27,450 nt of DNA. Source: an uncultured Leptotrichia sp. Lineage in GTDB: Bacteria > Fusobacteriota > Fusobacteriia > Fusobacteriales > Leptotrichiaceae. A program made the translations under genes and the position numbers. The notes below the pieces were generated by a model. That model saw only the letters and a program-made list of their open reading frames with translations. It had not been told where the DNA came from and made no database searches. Shown piece by piece: positions 13,941 through 22,289 of this stretch; positions within the stretch are counted from its first letter, which is position 1, and the number at the start of each line of letters is the position of its first letter. The stretch covers positions 1-27,450 of the forward strand of contig CALEXX010000001.1 of the NCBI GenBank assembly GCA_937925095.1. Reading direction: 5' to 3'.

Positions 13941-15581
13941 ATGATACTACTTATTGATAACTATGATTCTTTTGTATTTAATGTGGAGCAATATTTAAAG
14001 GAACTTACAAATGAAGAAGTAAAAACTGTGAGAAATGATGAAATTACACTTGAGGGAATAAGGGAGCTTAATCCTGATAGGATTGTCCTTTCTCCCGGAC
14101 CTAAACATCCTAAAGATAGCGGTATATGTCTTGAAATTCTTAAAAACATTGATAATATCCCTATACTTGGTATATGTCTTGGCCATCAGGCTTTCGGACT
14201 TGTTTTTGGAGGGAAAATTGAAAGACTTGAACTACCTCTGCATGGAAAAACTTCAGAAATTATGGTAACTGATAAAAATTCAATTTTATTTAAGGGCATG
14301 CCTGAAAAATTTAATGTAATGCGTTATCATTCACTGTATGTAAGTGAAGAAAATCTTCCTGAAGACCTTACAGTAACAGCAAAATCCAATGACGGAATTA
14401 TAATGGCTCTGGAACACAGAACAAAAAGTATTTACGGGGTACAGTTCCATCCCGAATCATTTTTTACCGAATATGGTAAAAATATTATAAGAAACTTTAT
14501 CATAAATACAAAAAAGATTTCTTCAGAAGACTATACTAAAAAAACGGAGGAACTTGAAAGAAAGAAAGCAGATGAAGTTTTCAAGAAATCCCTGAAAAAA
14601 TTGCAGGATAACATTCCTTTAGGAGATAATGATTTCAAGGAAATATGTGAAGTCATAAATTCTAAAAATTATGATATTGTACAACTTGGAGCGCTCCTTG
14701 TACTTATTTCTGAAAAAAGTCTATATCCTGAATCCCTTACAGCCTTTGTAAAAAATATTCTAGAGTATAGCACTACATTTTCAGATGATACTCCTATGAT
14801 TGACCTCTGCGGAACAGGAGGAGACGGGCTTAAAACAATAAATATTTCCACAACTGTTGCCTTTATCGTTGCCGCTATGGGAGTAAAAGTTGCAAAACAT
14901 GGAAATAAATCTGTAACAAGTAAAAGCGGAAGCAGCGATGTAATTGATAAACTTGGATTAACTATGGAAAAATCACTTATTACACAGCTGAATAAACTTG
15001 AAAACAGCAATCTTGCATTTTTCCATGCACCATTCTTCCATAAACTTGTAGGGGAAGTGAGGGAAGTGAGACAGAGACTTGGAATAAGAACTGTGTTTAA
15101 CGTGCTCGGACCCCTTCTTCATCCAAACAGAAAGCTGAAATACCAGCTTGTGGGACTTTATCACGAACCTGTACATAGACTTTATGCTGAAACATTGCAG
15201 CTTCTCGGAAGGGAACATGCACTTGTTGTAAGGGGAAATGACGGTCTTGATGAAATTTCTATCTGTGATGAAACAAAAATTGTAGAAGTAAAAGGTGACA
15301 AAATACTTGAATACACTGTTTCTCCTGAAACATTTGGATTTAAGAGGGCCTTTCATGCAGACATTGAAGGTGGGACTCCTGAGGAAAATGCTGAAATTCT
15401 AGTAAGAACCCTTAAAGGAGAAGAAAATTCACCTAAATCAGATATTGTAATCCTGAATGCAATGTTTGCCCTTTATACTGCAGATTTTGTTAAACATCCT
15501 GCAGAAGCTAAACCTTTAATACTTGAAGCTATAAACAGTGGAAAAGTCTACGATTTTTACAAAAAATATACTGGAAAATAG
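13941..15581 (+). CDS. trpGD: Fused anthranilate synthase glutaminase / anthranilate phosphoribosyltransferase TrpGD
   Basis: A 546-residue bifunctional enzyme. Residues 1-190 are the class I glutaminase that feeds ammonia to TrpE: LLIDNYDSFVFNV, LSPGPKHPKDSG, Cys79 in GICLGHQAFG, His170 and Glu172 in VQFHPESF. After a charged linker (about 191-213) comes TrpD, which attaches PRPP to anthranilate: DLCGTGGDG (288-296) for PRPP, KHGNKSVTSKSGSSDVID, RQRLGIRTVFNVLGPLLHP. The fusion order is that of Escherichia coli TrpGD; in many other bacteria the genes are separate. It starts 5 bases after trpE with AAAGAGGG as ribosome binding site. Confidence 0.96.
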   Translation: MILLIDNYDSFVFNVEQYLKELTNEEVKTVRNDEITLEGIRELNPDRIVLSPGPKHPKDSGICLEILKNIDNIPILGICLGHQAFGLVFGGKIERLELPLHGKTSEIMVTDKNSILFKGMPEKFNVMRYHSLYVSEENLPEDLTVTAKSNDGIIMALEHRTKSIYGVQFHPESFFTEYGKNIIRNFIINTKKISSEDYTKKTEELERKKADEVFKKSLKKLQDNIPLGDNDFKEICEVINSKNYDIVQLGALLVLISEKSLYPESLTAFVKNILEYSTTFSDDTPMIDLCGTGGDGLKTINISTTVAFIVAAMGVKVAKHGNKSVTSKSGSSDVIDKLGLTMEKSLITQLNKLENSNLAFFHAPFFHKLVGEVREVRQRLGIRTVFNVLGPLLHPNRKLKYQLVGLYHEPVHRLYAETLQLLGREHALVVRGNDGLDEISICDETKIVEVKGDKILEYTVSPETFGFKRAFHADIEGGTPEENAEILVRTLKGEENSPKSDIVILNAMFALYTADFVKHPAEAKPLILEAINSGKVYDFYKKYTGK

Positions 15582-15623
15582 ATAAATAAATTAAAATTTT
15601 ATGACAAAAAAAGTGAGGTAACA

Positions 15624-16352
15624 ATGGATATATTATCTGAAATAAAGGAAAAACGTGAAATACAGCTGGAAAAGGAAAAAAAGGTATATAAAAGACCATC
15701 TTTTAAGGAGGCCTTGAAGCAGAAAGGTTTAAAAATAATAGGTGAAATCAAGAGGGCGTCTCCTTCCAAAGGGAAAATAGCCAATGACAGCTTCAACCTT
15801 TTAAATCAGGCTAAATACTATGTTGAAAATGGAGTTGCAGCCTTTTCTATTCTTACGGAAGAGGAATATTTCAAAGGGGATAACGAATTTATAAAAATCG
15901 TTTCTGAAAACTTCCCTCATATTCCAATATTGAGAAAGGACTTTATCTACACTCCTTTTCAGGTGGCTCATGCTAAATTTCTTGGAGCTTCCGCAATACT
16001 TCTTATAGTTAGAATGTTAAATGATGAGGAACTGCATAGACTGCACTGTCTGGCTCACGAACTTGAACTTGATGTATTGGTGGAAATTCACGATAAAAGC
16101 GAACTTGAAAGGGCTTTGAAAATACCGGATTTACAAATACTGGGAATAAACAACCGTAATCTTAATACCTTCAATACAGATATAAAAACAACAGGGGAAC
16201 TTATAAAATTTATTCCTGAAGAAATTCTTAAAAATATTATTCTTGTCAGCGAAAGCGGATTTTTATCTAAGGATGACTTGAAATATGCAGAAAATCTTAA
16301 TGTTGATGCCCTTCTTATTGGAGAAGCTCTTATGAAGGGACTGATATTTTAA
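15624..16352 (+). CDS. trpC: Indole-3-glycerol-phosphate synthase
   Basis: Closes the pyrrole ring to give indole-3-glycerol phosphate. The (beta/alpha)8 barrel has the catalytic residues in order: Glu41 and Lys43 in GEIKRASPSKG, Lys105 in LRKDFIYTPFQV, Glu154 in LVEIHDKSE, Asn177-Arg178 in GINNRNL, and Ser/Glu in VSESGF. At 242 residues it is slightly short for the family (about 255-270), with a brief N-terminal extension. It is a stand-alone enzyme, not fused to TrpF. The ATG follows a GTGAGGT ribosome binding site 42 bases after trpGD. Confidence 0.95.
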   Translation: MDILSEIKEKREIQLEKEKKVYKRPSFKEALKQKGLKIIGEIKRASPSKGKIANDSFNLLNQAKYYVENGVAAFSILTEEEYFKGDNEFIKIVSENFPHIPILRKDFIYTPFQVAHAKFLGASAILLIVRMLNDEELHRLHCLAHELELDVLVEIHDKSELERALKIPDLQILGINNRNLNTFNTDIKTTGELIKFIPEEILKNIILVSESGFLSKDDLKYAENLNVDALLIGEALMKGLIF

Positions 16353-16370
16353 AATAGGAAAGGAAGAAAT

Positions 16371-17036
16371 ATGAATAATAACAGGTTTACCAGACTGAAA
16401 ATATGTGGTATAAGAAGTATTGAGGAAATTGAGGAATTAAAAGATTTACCAGTTAATTACTTTGGATGTATCTTTGTTTCAAAAAGTCCAAGATTTGTTT
16501 CTAATGAACTTGCAAAAAAAATTACCGGAATTGCACATTCAGCAGAAAAAAAGACAGTTGGAGTTTTTCTCGATGAAAAGATTGAAAATATTATTGATAT
16601 AATCAAAAAAACTGACATTGATACTGTTCAGCTGCATGGAAACGAAACTCCCGAATACTGTGAAGAACTCTATTTAGAACTTGAGGAATATGAAAAGGAA
16701 TATAATAAAAAAATAAAAATATGGAAAGCCTTCAGCGTAAAGGACAGCCTGCCTGAAATAAAAGAATACAGTAAATATATTGAATTTCCATTATTTGATG
16801 CGAAGGGAGTAAATGCCGGTGGAAATGGAATTGTATTTGACTGGAATATATTAAGCAATATGGAAGAATACTCTTTTATCCTTGCAGGAGGACTTGAAAA
16901 GGAAAATATAGCTGAAGCCCTTTCATACAGTCCTGCCATACTTGATGTAAACAGCAAAGTTGAAATAAATAATCGTAAAAACAGAAAACTGATTGAAGAA
17001 GTAATATCTGAAATAAGAAATAAGAATTTACAGTAA
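16371..17036 (+). CDS. trpF: Phosphoribosylanthranilate isomerase
   Basis: Isomerises phosphoribosylanthranilate before the TrpC step. The catalytic base is Cys12 in KICGIRS and the acid is Asp143 in LFDAKGVNAGG. GCIFVSKSPRFV, VQLHGNE and ILAGGLEKENI are the expected barrel motifs. Near the C-terminus the usual VDxSSGVE phosphate-binding segment reads LDVNSKVE, a small departure. At 221 residues it has normal length. It begins 18 bases after trpC with an AGGAAAGGAAG ribosome binding site. Confidence 0.93.
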   Translation: MNNNRFTRLKICGIRSIEEIEELKDLPVNYFGCIFVSKSPRFVSNELAKKITGIAHSAEKKTVGVFLDEKIENIIDIIKKTDIDTVQLHGNETPEYCEELYLELEEYEKEYNKKIKIWKAFSVKDSLPEIKEYSKYIEFPLFDAKGVNAGGNGIVFDWNILSNMEEYSFILAGGLEKENIAEALSYSPAILDVNSKVEINNRKNRKLIEEVISEIRNKNLQ

Positions 17037-17080
17037 AATTTATCTATTGAATTTAATTATATGAAAGAAAGGAAAACAAG

Positions 17081-18298
17081 ATGAAAAATAATCCTAAAAA
17101 TAATAATTTTAACGAAAAAGCCTATTTTGGGAAATTTGGAGGACAATATGTTCCTGAAACTGCAATGTTTGCCCTGATAGAGCTGGAAAAAGAATATGAA
17201 AAAGTCAAAAATGACAAGGAATTTCAGGAAGAACTCCAGTATCTCCTTAAAAACTATGTAGGACGTGAAACACCGTTATTTTATGCAAAAAATCTTAGTG
17301 ACCACTATGGTCATGATATTTATCTGAAAAGGGAGGATTTAAACCATACAGGAGCTCACAAGATAAATAATGCCCTCGGTCAAGTTCTACTTGCTAAAAG
17401 AATGGGGAAAAAGAAAGTTATAGCCGAAACAGGTGCAGGACAGCATGGGGTTGCCACTGCCACTGCCGCGGCACTTCTTGGTCTTGAATGCGATGTATAT
17501 ATGGGAGCTGTTGACATTGAAAGACAGAAACTTAATGTTTTCCGTATGGAACTTCTTGGAGCAAAGGTTGTTTCTGTAGAAGACGGCTTAAAAACTCTTA
17601 AGGAAGCCACAACTGCAGCTATACAGTCATGGGTTGCAGAAATAGAAAATGTTTTTTATGTAATAGGTTCTGCTGTAGGTCCTCATCCTTATCCTTCAAT
17701 GGTAAAGGATTTCCAGTCAGTTATCGGAACTGAAGCAAGAAAACAGATAGAAAGTCTTGGAAAACATGCCGACCATGTCATTGCCTGTGTAGGTGGAGGA
17801 AGTAATGCCATAGGAATATTCTCAGGATTCCTTAATGATGAAACTACAAAACTTTACGGAGTGGAGGCAGGAGGTCACGGTATTACAACAGATATGCATG
17901 CCGCTACACTTACTTTAGGTAAGGAAGGAATTATTCATGGAATGAAGACATATGTACTTCAAAATAAGTATGGTCAGATAAGTCCTGTTCATTCAATTTC
18001 TGCAGGCCTTGATTATCCTGGAGTAGGGCCTGAACATGCTCATTTATTTGAAACTGGAAGAGTATCCTATGCGGCAATAACTGATAATGAAGCTATGGAA
18101 GCACTTATTCTTACCACAAGAAAAGAAGGAATTATTCCTGCCATTGAAAGTGCCCACGCCCTTGCATACCTTGAAAAACTATGCCCTGCATTGCCAAAGG
18201 ATAAAAGGGAAACAATAATCGTAAATGTTTCAGGAAGAGGAGACAAGGATATGCATACTGTATTTTCCATATTGAAGGGAGAAAATGTAAATGAATAA
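17081..18298 (+). CDS. trpB: Tryptophan synthase beta subunit
   Basis: PLP enzyme that condenses indole with serine. The PLP lysine is Lys94 in HTGAHKINNA, the catalytic glutamate is in AETGAGQHG, and GGGSNAIG binds the PLP phosphate. FGKFGGQYVPETAM at the N-terminus and PGVGPEHA mark the standard TrpB1 type that pairs with TrpA. At 405 residues it is full length. Ribosome binding site AAAGGAAAA. Its 3' end overlaps trpA by 8 bases, consistent with equal production of both subunits. The PLP it needs could come from the pdxST genes earlier in this window. Confidence 0.97.
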   Translation: MKNNPKNNNFNEKAYFGKFGGQYVPETAMFALIELEKEYEKVKNDKEFQEELQYLLKNYVGRETPLFYAKNLSDHYGHDIYLKREDLNHTGAHKINNALGQVLLAKRMGKKKVIAETGAGQHGVATATAAALLGLECDVYMGAVDIERQKLNVFRMELLGAKVVSVEDGLKTLKEATTAAIQSWVAEIENVFYVIGSAVGPHPYPSMVKDFQSVIGTEARKQIESLGKHADHVIACVGGGSNAIGIFSGFLNDETTKLYGVEAGGHGITTDMHAATLTLGKEGIIHGMKTYVLQNKYGQISPVHSISAGLDYPGVGPEHAHLFETGRVSYAAITDNEAMEALILTTRKEGIIPAIESAHALAYLEKLCPALPKDKRETIIVNVSGRGDKDMHTVFSILKGENVNE

Positions 18299-19052
18299 AA
18301 ATGTTTCTGATATATTTAAAGAAAAAGAAAAAGTTAATATAGGCTATATTGTAGCTGGTTATCCTAGTATTGATTTTACTAAGGAGTTTTTACTTAAGCT
18401 GGATAGTACTTCTATAGATATTCTGGAAATAGGAATTCCTTATTCTGACCCGCTTGCTGATGGAAAACTTATTTCAAATGCTTCATTTATAGCTTCAGAA
18501 GCAGGAATTACTACTGATACTGTATTTGAACTTTTGACTTCAGTAAAGGATAACATTACAAAACCTTTAGTTTTTCTAGTTTACTATAACCTCGTTTTTG
18601 CCTATGGAATCGATAATTTTATTAAAAAATGCGTAAAATCAGGTATTAAAGGAATTATTATTCCTGATCTTCCTTTTGAAGAAGCACACGATATTTCAGA
18701 AAAACTGAAAAAAAATAATATTGCATTTATTCCGCTTGTAAGTGTTACTTCTGAAGAAAGAATTTCAAAAATTGCATCACTGGGAGATGGTTTCATATAT
18801 GCAATCGGTTCTCTGGGAGTTACCGGTACAAAACAGGTTAATCTAGAAAGGCTGAAAAACTTCATTTCAGAAATAAAAAATGCTTCCAAACTCCCTGTTT
18901 CACTAGGATTTGGAATAAGAACCAATGAAGATGTAAAAAATATGAGACAATATGCTGACGGAGTCATTGTAGGAACAAGTATTGTTGATTTAACTTCTTC
19001 AGGAAATGTTGAAAATACTATTAATGAAATAAATAAACTGTTTGAAGTTTAA
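18291..19052 (+). CDS. trpA: Tryptophan synthase alpha subunit
   Basis: Cleaves indole-3-glycerol phosphate and passes indole to TrpB through the inter-subunit tunnel. Catalytic Glu46 and Asp57 lie in LEIGIPYSDPLADG. IIIPDLPFEEA, YAIGSLGVTGT and SLGFGI are the other family segments. At 253 residues it is slightly short (usually about 260-268). Translation is coupled to trpB by an 8-base overlap; GAAGGGAG inside trpB serves as ribosome binding site. It is the last trp gene, followed by a terminator. Confidence 0.95.
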   Translation: MNKNVSDIFKEKEKVNIGYIVAGYPSIDFTKEFLLKLDSTSIDILEIGIPYSDPLADGKLISNASFIASEAGITTDTVFELLTSVKDNITKPLVFLVYYNLVFAYGIDNFIKKCVKSGIKGIIIPDLPFEEAHDISEKLKKNNIAFIPLVSVTSEERISKIASLGDGFIYAIGSLGVTGTKQVNLERLKNFISEIKNASKLPVSLGFGIRTNEDVKNMRQYADGVIVGTSIVDLTSSGNVENTINEINKLFEV

Positions 19053-19109
19053 AAATCTGCAGCACTTTTCTTAAGCTGTTTTCTTAAAATTTATCTAACA
19101 TATCTAATT

Positions 19110-19165
19110 AAAAACTATCTAATTTATGGATTAAGATATCTTTAAGCCATATTTAGATAGTTTTT
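19110..19165 (+). terminator. Long hairpin terminator after trpA
   Basis: Perfect 13-bp outer arms AAAAACTATCTAA (19110-19122) and TTAGATAGTTTTT (19153-19165), continued inward by a near match ending in ATGG and CCAT, with an inner TTAAGATATCTTTAA. It ends in a T tract and marks the 3' end of the trp operon. Confidence 0.85.
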
Positions 19166-19236
19166 TACATATGAATATTTATTTTATACTAAATATTATA
19201 AAAATTAAAGAAATAAAAGTAAAATGTTCAAAAATA

Positions 19237-19245
19237 TGCTATAAT
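19237..19245 (+). promoter_or_regulatory. Extended -10 promoter for the 19277-21794 genes
   Basis: TGCTATAAT (19237-19245) lies 31 bases before the ATG at 19277. The -35 region is poor, as is usual for extended -10 promoters. Confidence 0.55.
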
Positions 19246-19276
19246 CTAAAAAATAAAATTGAAAAGGATAAATAAA

Positions 19277-19945
19277 ATGAATAAGAAATTTGATTATACA
19301 CCACTTATCAGATACACAGATTATGCTGAAAAGAAATATATAAAACCTGAAAAGGCAGGAGACCTGAAAGAAGATATGGAGCTTTTCCGTGAAAATGGAC
19401 AGGAAGCAAGAAAAATTTTCACACAGATTGCCAAATCTCTGGAAGAAAAACTGGATAATTTTCATGTGCAGAAAGTCAGCAGCTGGATGAATCAAGCACA
19501 GATTGCAAGACCTTTTCTGTGGGTATTTTTCAAAAGGGAAGACGAAAGTGTGGAAGAACCTGAATTTGCACTTAGAGTTTTTAAAAATGAGAAAACTAAG
19601 AAAGTCGGTATCTCACTTGAGGTTGGCTTTATAGAAAGAAAAATTGGAAAAAATACCCTTGAAAGGCAGAATAAAGTGTTAGATTTGCCGATTGAGCCAC
19701 CTTTATATTATTTTGTTCAATATAAAAACAGCAAAGATGACTGTAAACTCCAAAGGATAGAAGGAAACAAAACAAACAGGGAAATACTCCTTAAAGATAT
19801 GAAAAATGGACTCATAAGAAAGGTTCTGGTTAAATACGATGTGGAAGAAATCAGTAAATTTAAAACACCTGAAGATTTAACTCAGGAATTTTTAAAAGGT
19901 TTCAGACTGCTTATGCCGTTTTATTTAAAAACAAAGGAAATTTAA
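19277..19945 (+). CDS. Hypothetical cytoplasmic protein, 222 residues
   Basis: No signal peptide or membrane segment. The sequence is highly charged (Lys/Glu-rich), with a helical N-terminal half and a conserved-looking core SSWMNQAQIARPFLWVFFKRED, then beta-rich stretches around VGISLEVGFIERK and PPLYYFVQYK. I cannot assign a family with confidence. The ATG at 19277 is preferred over an in-frame TTG at 19259 because AAAAGGAT lies 7 bases before it. It starts a plus-strand group with the DKNYY protein (19 bases later) and the J-domain fragment. Confidence 0.8.
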   Translation: MNKKFDYTPLIRYTDYAEKKYIKPEKAGDLKEDMELFRENGQEARKIFTQIAKSLEEKLDNFHVQKVSSWMNQAQIARPFLWVFFKREDESVEEPEFALRVFKNEKTKKVGISLEVGFIERKIGKNTLERQNKVLDLPIEPPLYYFVQYKNSKDDCKLQRIEGNKTNREILLKDMKNGLIRKVLVKYDVEEISKFKTPEDLTQEFLKGFRLLMPFYLKTKEI

Positions 19946-19964
19946 TGAGAAAGAAGAAGACACT

Positions 19965-21794
19965 ATGAAAACCAGAAAGAATTTATTAAAAATTTTAATA
20001 TTGCTTATTTTGTCAGGAAGCATTATAAATGGAGGTTATATTAAAGAAAAAAATACGATTTATTTTACTGATGAAACTACAGAACCTGAACGAAAGGAAA
20101 TTGTAAAAAACGTAGATTTCAGGACTTTTAAAATTTTTGAAGAAAATGATGATTTTGCAAGGGATAAAAATAATATTTATTATAGAAATAAAAAAGTAGA
20201 AAATGTGGATGTGAATTCTTTCCAGGTAGAAGGTTTTTATTTTGCAAAGGATAAAAATAATACTTTTTATATATCAAATGATGGACTCATGAAAATTAAA
20301 GGTTTCAAACCTGAGGGTAGCTATGCTATCGTTCAATTATTTGTGCCAGCTTTACTTATAAATAAATATGGCATTTATATGGCTAAATATGAAAATGATG
20401 AAATCGTAGCAAAATCTATAAAACCTAAAGAAATGGATATGGATACGCTGGAAGTTGTAGCTGCAGAAGAAAGTTTTGCTATTTTTTATTTAAAGGATAA
20501 GAATAATGTCTATTTTATCAATTATACAGCAAGTGAACAGAAATCCATAGATAACAATATTGAAAATGAAGATGATGCAGAAAATGATAACGATGATTTT
20601 GTTATTCAAATAGAAAAATTAGCTGGAGCAGACCGTGACACTTTTGAAATAGACTCTGTATACGGAAAAGATAAAAATAACCTATATTTTTACAACCAAA
20701 AAATAAAAGGGATAAATACAAAAACTTTTAAACTCATTGGTTCAGGTGAATTTGTTGTTAAAGATGACAAAGGGGTATATTATTTTGTAAATAGAGAAAT
20801 GAAAAAACTTCAAAATGCTGATTTCAATACTTTTGAGGAAGTTTCAAAAAATGAATATTATCGGGATAAAAATGGGGTCTATTACTATGATGAATATGAA
20901 GGTACAATGACAAAATTAAAAGGGGCAGATCCGAAAACCTTTGAAGGAATCAGCTATACTTTGGGAAAAGACAAAAATGCCATTTATAAGAAGGAAAATA
21001 GATTGTCAGGTATTGATCCTGCAACATTTGAAGAGATAGATGCCGCTTTTACTAAAGATAAAAATAATGTTTATTATAGAAATGTTCCAATGAAAGGAAT
21101 TGATCCTAAAACTTTTGAACCATTTGTAAATTATACACATGTAAAGGATAAAAATGGAATACATCACTTTTATCTGTTTAATGATGACCTTGTTGTTGAA
21201 AAAGTTGAGCTTTCACCCGAAATTGATTTAAAAACTTTACAATCTTTTGAAAATTACGCTGAATATTCAAAAGATAAAAACAATGTTTACTATGATTTCC
21301 AAAAAATAGAAGGGGCGGATATAAAAACTTTCGAACCTGATGGATATTCCATTGGAAAAGATAAAACGGGAGTATATTATAAAACCCATAAAATAAACGG
21401 TATAGATGTAAATAGTACTGAAGTTTTGGAAAATGAATTCTACAAGGATAAAAACAATATTTATTATAGAAATAAAAAACTGGAAAATTTCAAACCTGAA
21501 AACTTCGAAGTGATATCCTCTTCTTTAGTAGGGCAAAATGAAGATTTTTACTATTTTACCGAAAATGAAAATGATAATACAAAATTTATTCTGTTAGAAA
21601 ATAAAAATGTTGATGCTGAAACTTTTGAAGTTCTTGATGAAGAATATACAAAGGATAAGAATAATGCCTATTATAAAGGTAAAATTCTAAAGGGAGTAGA
21701 TGTAAAAACTCTTGATATCTATTATAATAAAAGTGACAATGGATATAAAATAAAGGATAAAAATAAAGTTTATAAAATAAAGGAATTCAACTAA
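19965..21794 (+). CDS. DKNYY-repeat exported protein, 609 residues
   Basis: Residues 1-24 form a signal peptide (basic MKTRKN, then hydrophobic LLKILILLILSGSIING). The rest is about 14-15 copies of a roughly 30-40 residue unit built on KDKNNVYY followed by a variable linker and GxDxKTFE, the DKNYY family pattern. Examples are FARDKNNIYYRNKK, YGKDKNNLYFYNQ, AFTKDKNNVYYRN and YTKDKNNAYYKG. A low-complexity acidic insert (ENEDDAENDNDD) lies near residues 190-200. The repeats probably fold as a beta-rich solenoid or propeller-like array on the cell surface or in the periplasm; DKNYY proteins are abundant in Leptotrichia and Fusobacterium but have no known function. The ribosome binding site (GAAGAAGA) is modest. 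Confidence 0.9.
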   Translation: MKTRKNLLKILILLILSGSIINGGYIKEKNTIYFTDETTEPERKEIVKNVDFRTFKIFEENDDFARDKNNIYYRNKKVENVDVNSFQVEGFYFAKDKNNTFYISNDGLMKIKGFKPEGSYAIVQLFVPALLINKYGIYMAKYENDEIVAKSIKPKEMDMDTLEVVAAEESFAIFYLKDKNNVYFINYTASEQKSIDNNIENEDDAENDNDDFVIQIEKLAGADRDTFEIDSVYGKDKNNLYFYNQKIKGINTKTFKLIGSGEFVVKDDKGVYYFVNREMKKLQNADFNTFEEVSKNEYYRDKNGVYYYDEYEGTMTKLKGADPKTFEGISYTLGKDKNAIYKKENRLSGIDPATFEEIDAAFTKDKNNVYYRNVPMKGIDPKTFEPFVNYTHVKDKNGIHHFYLFNDDLVVEKVELSPEIDLKTLQSFENYAEYSKDKNNVYYDFQKIEGADIKTFEPDGYSIGKDKTGVYYKTHKINGIDVNSTEVLENEFYKDKNNIYYRNKKLENFKPENFEVISSSLVGQNEDFYYFTENENDNTKFILLENKNVDAETFEVLDEEYTKDKNNAYYKGKILKGVDVKTLDIYYNKSDNGYKIKDKNKVYKIKEFN

Positions 21795-21827
21795 AAGGAT
21801 AGGTTTAATATATAAGGAGTGATAAAT

Positions 21828-21971
21828 TTGGATTTGAATGAAGCTTTTAAAATATTGGAAATAGATTTGACAACAAACAGGAAAGCCATAAAAGCCGCAT
21901 ATTCCAGAATTCTGAAAAAATATCATCCTGAAGAATTTCCTGATAAATATCCTATTAGAAAAAGATTTTAG
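21828..21971 (+). pseudogene. Truncated J-domain (DnaJ-like) gene
   Basis: A 47-residue ORF with a TTG start (21828) 8 bases after AAGGAG. It reads MDLNEAFKILEI, then AYSRILKKYHPEEFPDKYP, the first two helices and loop of a J domain with HPE in place of HPD. HPE forms occur in a known group of membrane-linked J-domain proteins of Firmicutes and Fusobacteria. The frame stops at TAG 21969-21971 before helix III. The hydrophobic ORF at 22003-22203 may be the remains of its membrane part, so the whole looks like a decayed gene. A functional mini-protein is less likely. Confidence 0.6.
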
Positions 21972-22002
21972 ATGGAGCAGTAAAACAACAATATCAAATT
22001 AT

Positions 22003-22203
22003 ATGTTTTTAATTATTAACTTATTTTTTATAATAACACTTTTCACAGTAAATGAAATAAATGAAATACAATTTTTTCTCTCTCAATGTATTTTCTTAAA
22101 TATAATTTTATTTATAAAAGTGATAATAACTTCAAATATAAGATATAAAAGACTAAAAAATTTCTCTAAACAAATATTAGATGTATTTGTTTCAGGTAGA
22201 TAG
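22003..22203 (+). CDS. Orphan 66-residue hydrophobic ORF
   Basis: Starts MFLIINLFFIITLF and contains about two membrane segments (roughly 1-16 and 26-45) followed by a basic tail. There is no Shine-Dalgarno before the ATG. It follows the truncated J-domain gene by 31 bases and is followed by a terminator, so it is most simply the C-terminal remnant of that gene. It may not be translated on its own. Confidence 0.4.
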   Translation: MFLIINLFFIITLFTVNEINEIQFFLSQCIFLNIILFIKVIITSNIRYKRLKNFSKQILDVFVSGR

Positions 22204-22209
22204 AAAATA

Positions 22210-22249
22210 AAAATGATGTTAAGAAAATTAATTCAAAACATCATTTTTT
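22210..22249. terminator. Bidirectional terminator
   Basis: AAAATGATGTT (22210-22220) and AACATCATTTT (22237-22247) with a 16-base loop and T/A tracts on both sides. It separates the plus-strand DKNYY group from the convergent MFS gene. Confidence 0.88.
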
Positions 22250-22289
22250 ATATTATAATTTAGAATTTTCCCCTGTCAAAGAAAACATC

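Noticed and set aside
19259..19276. Upstream TTG start for the 222-residue hypothetical protein
   Set aside because: The ATG at 19277 has AAAAGGAT at the right distance, while the TTG has no ribosome binding site.
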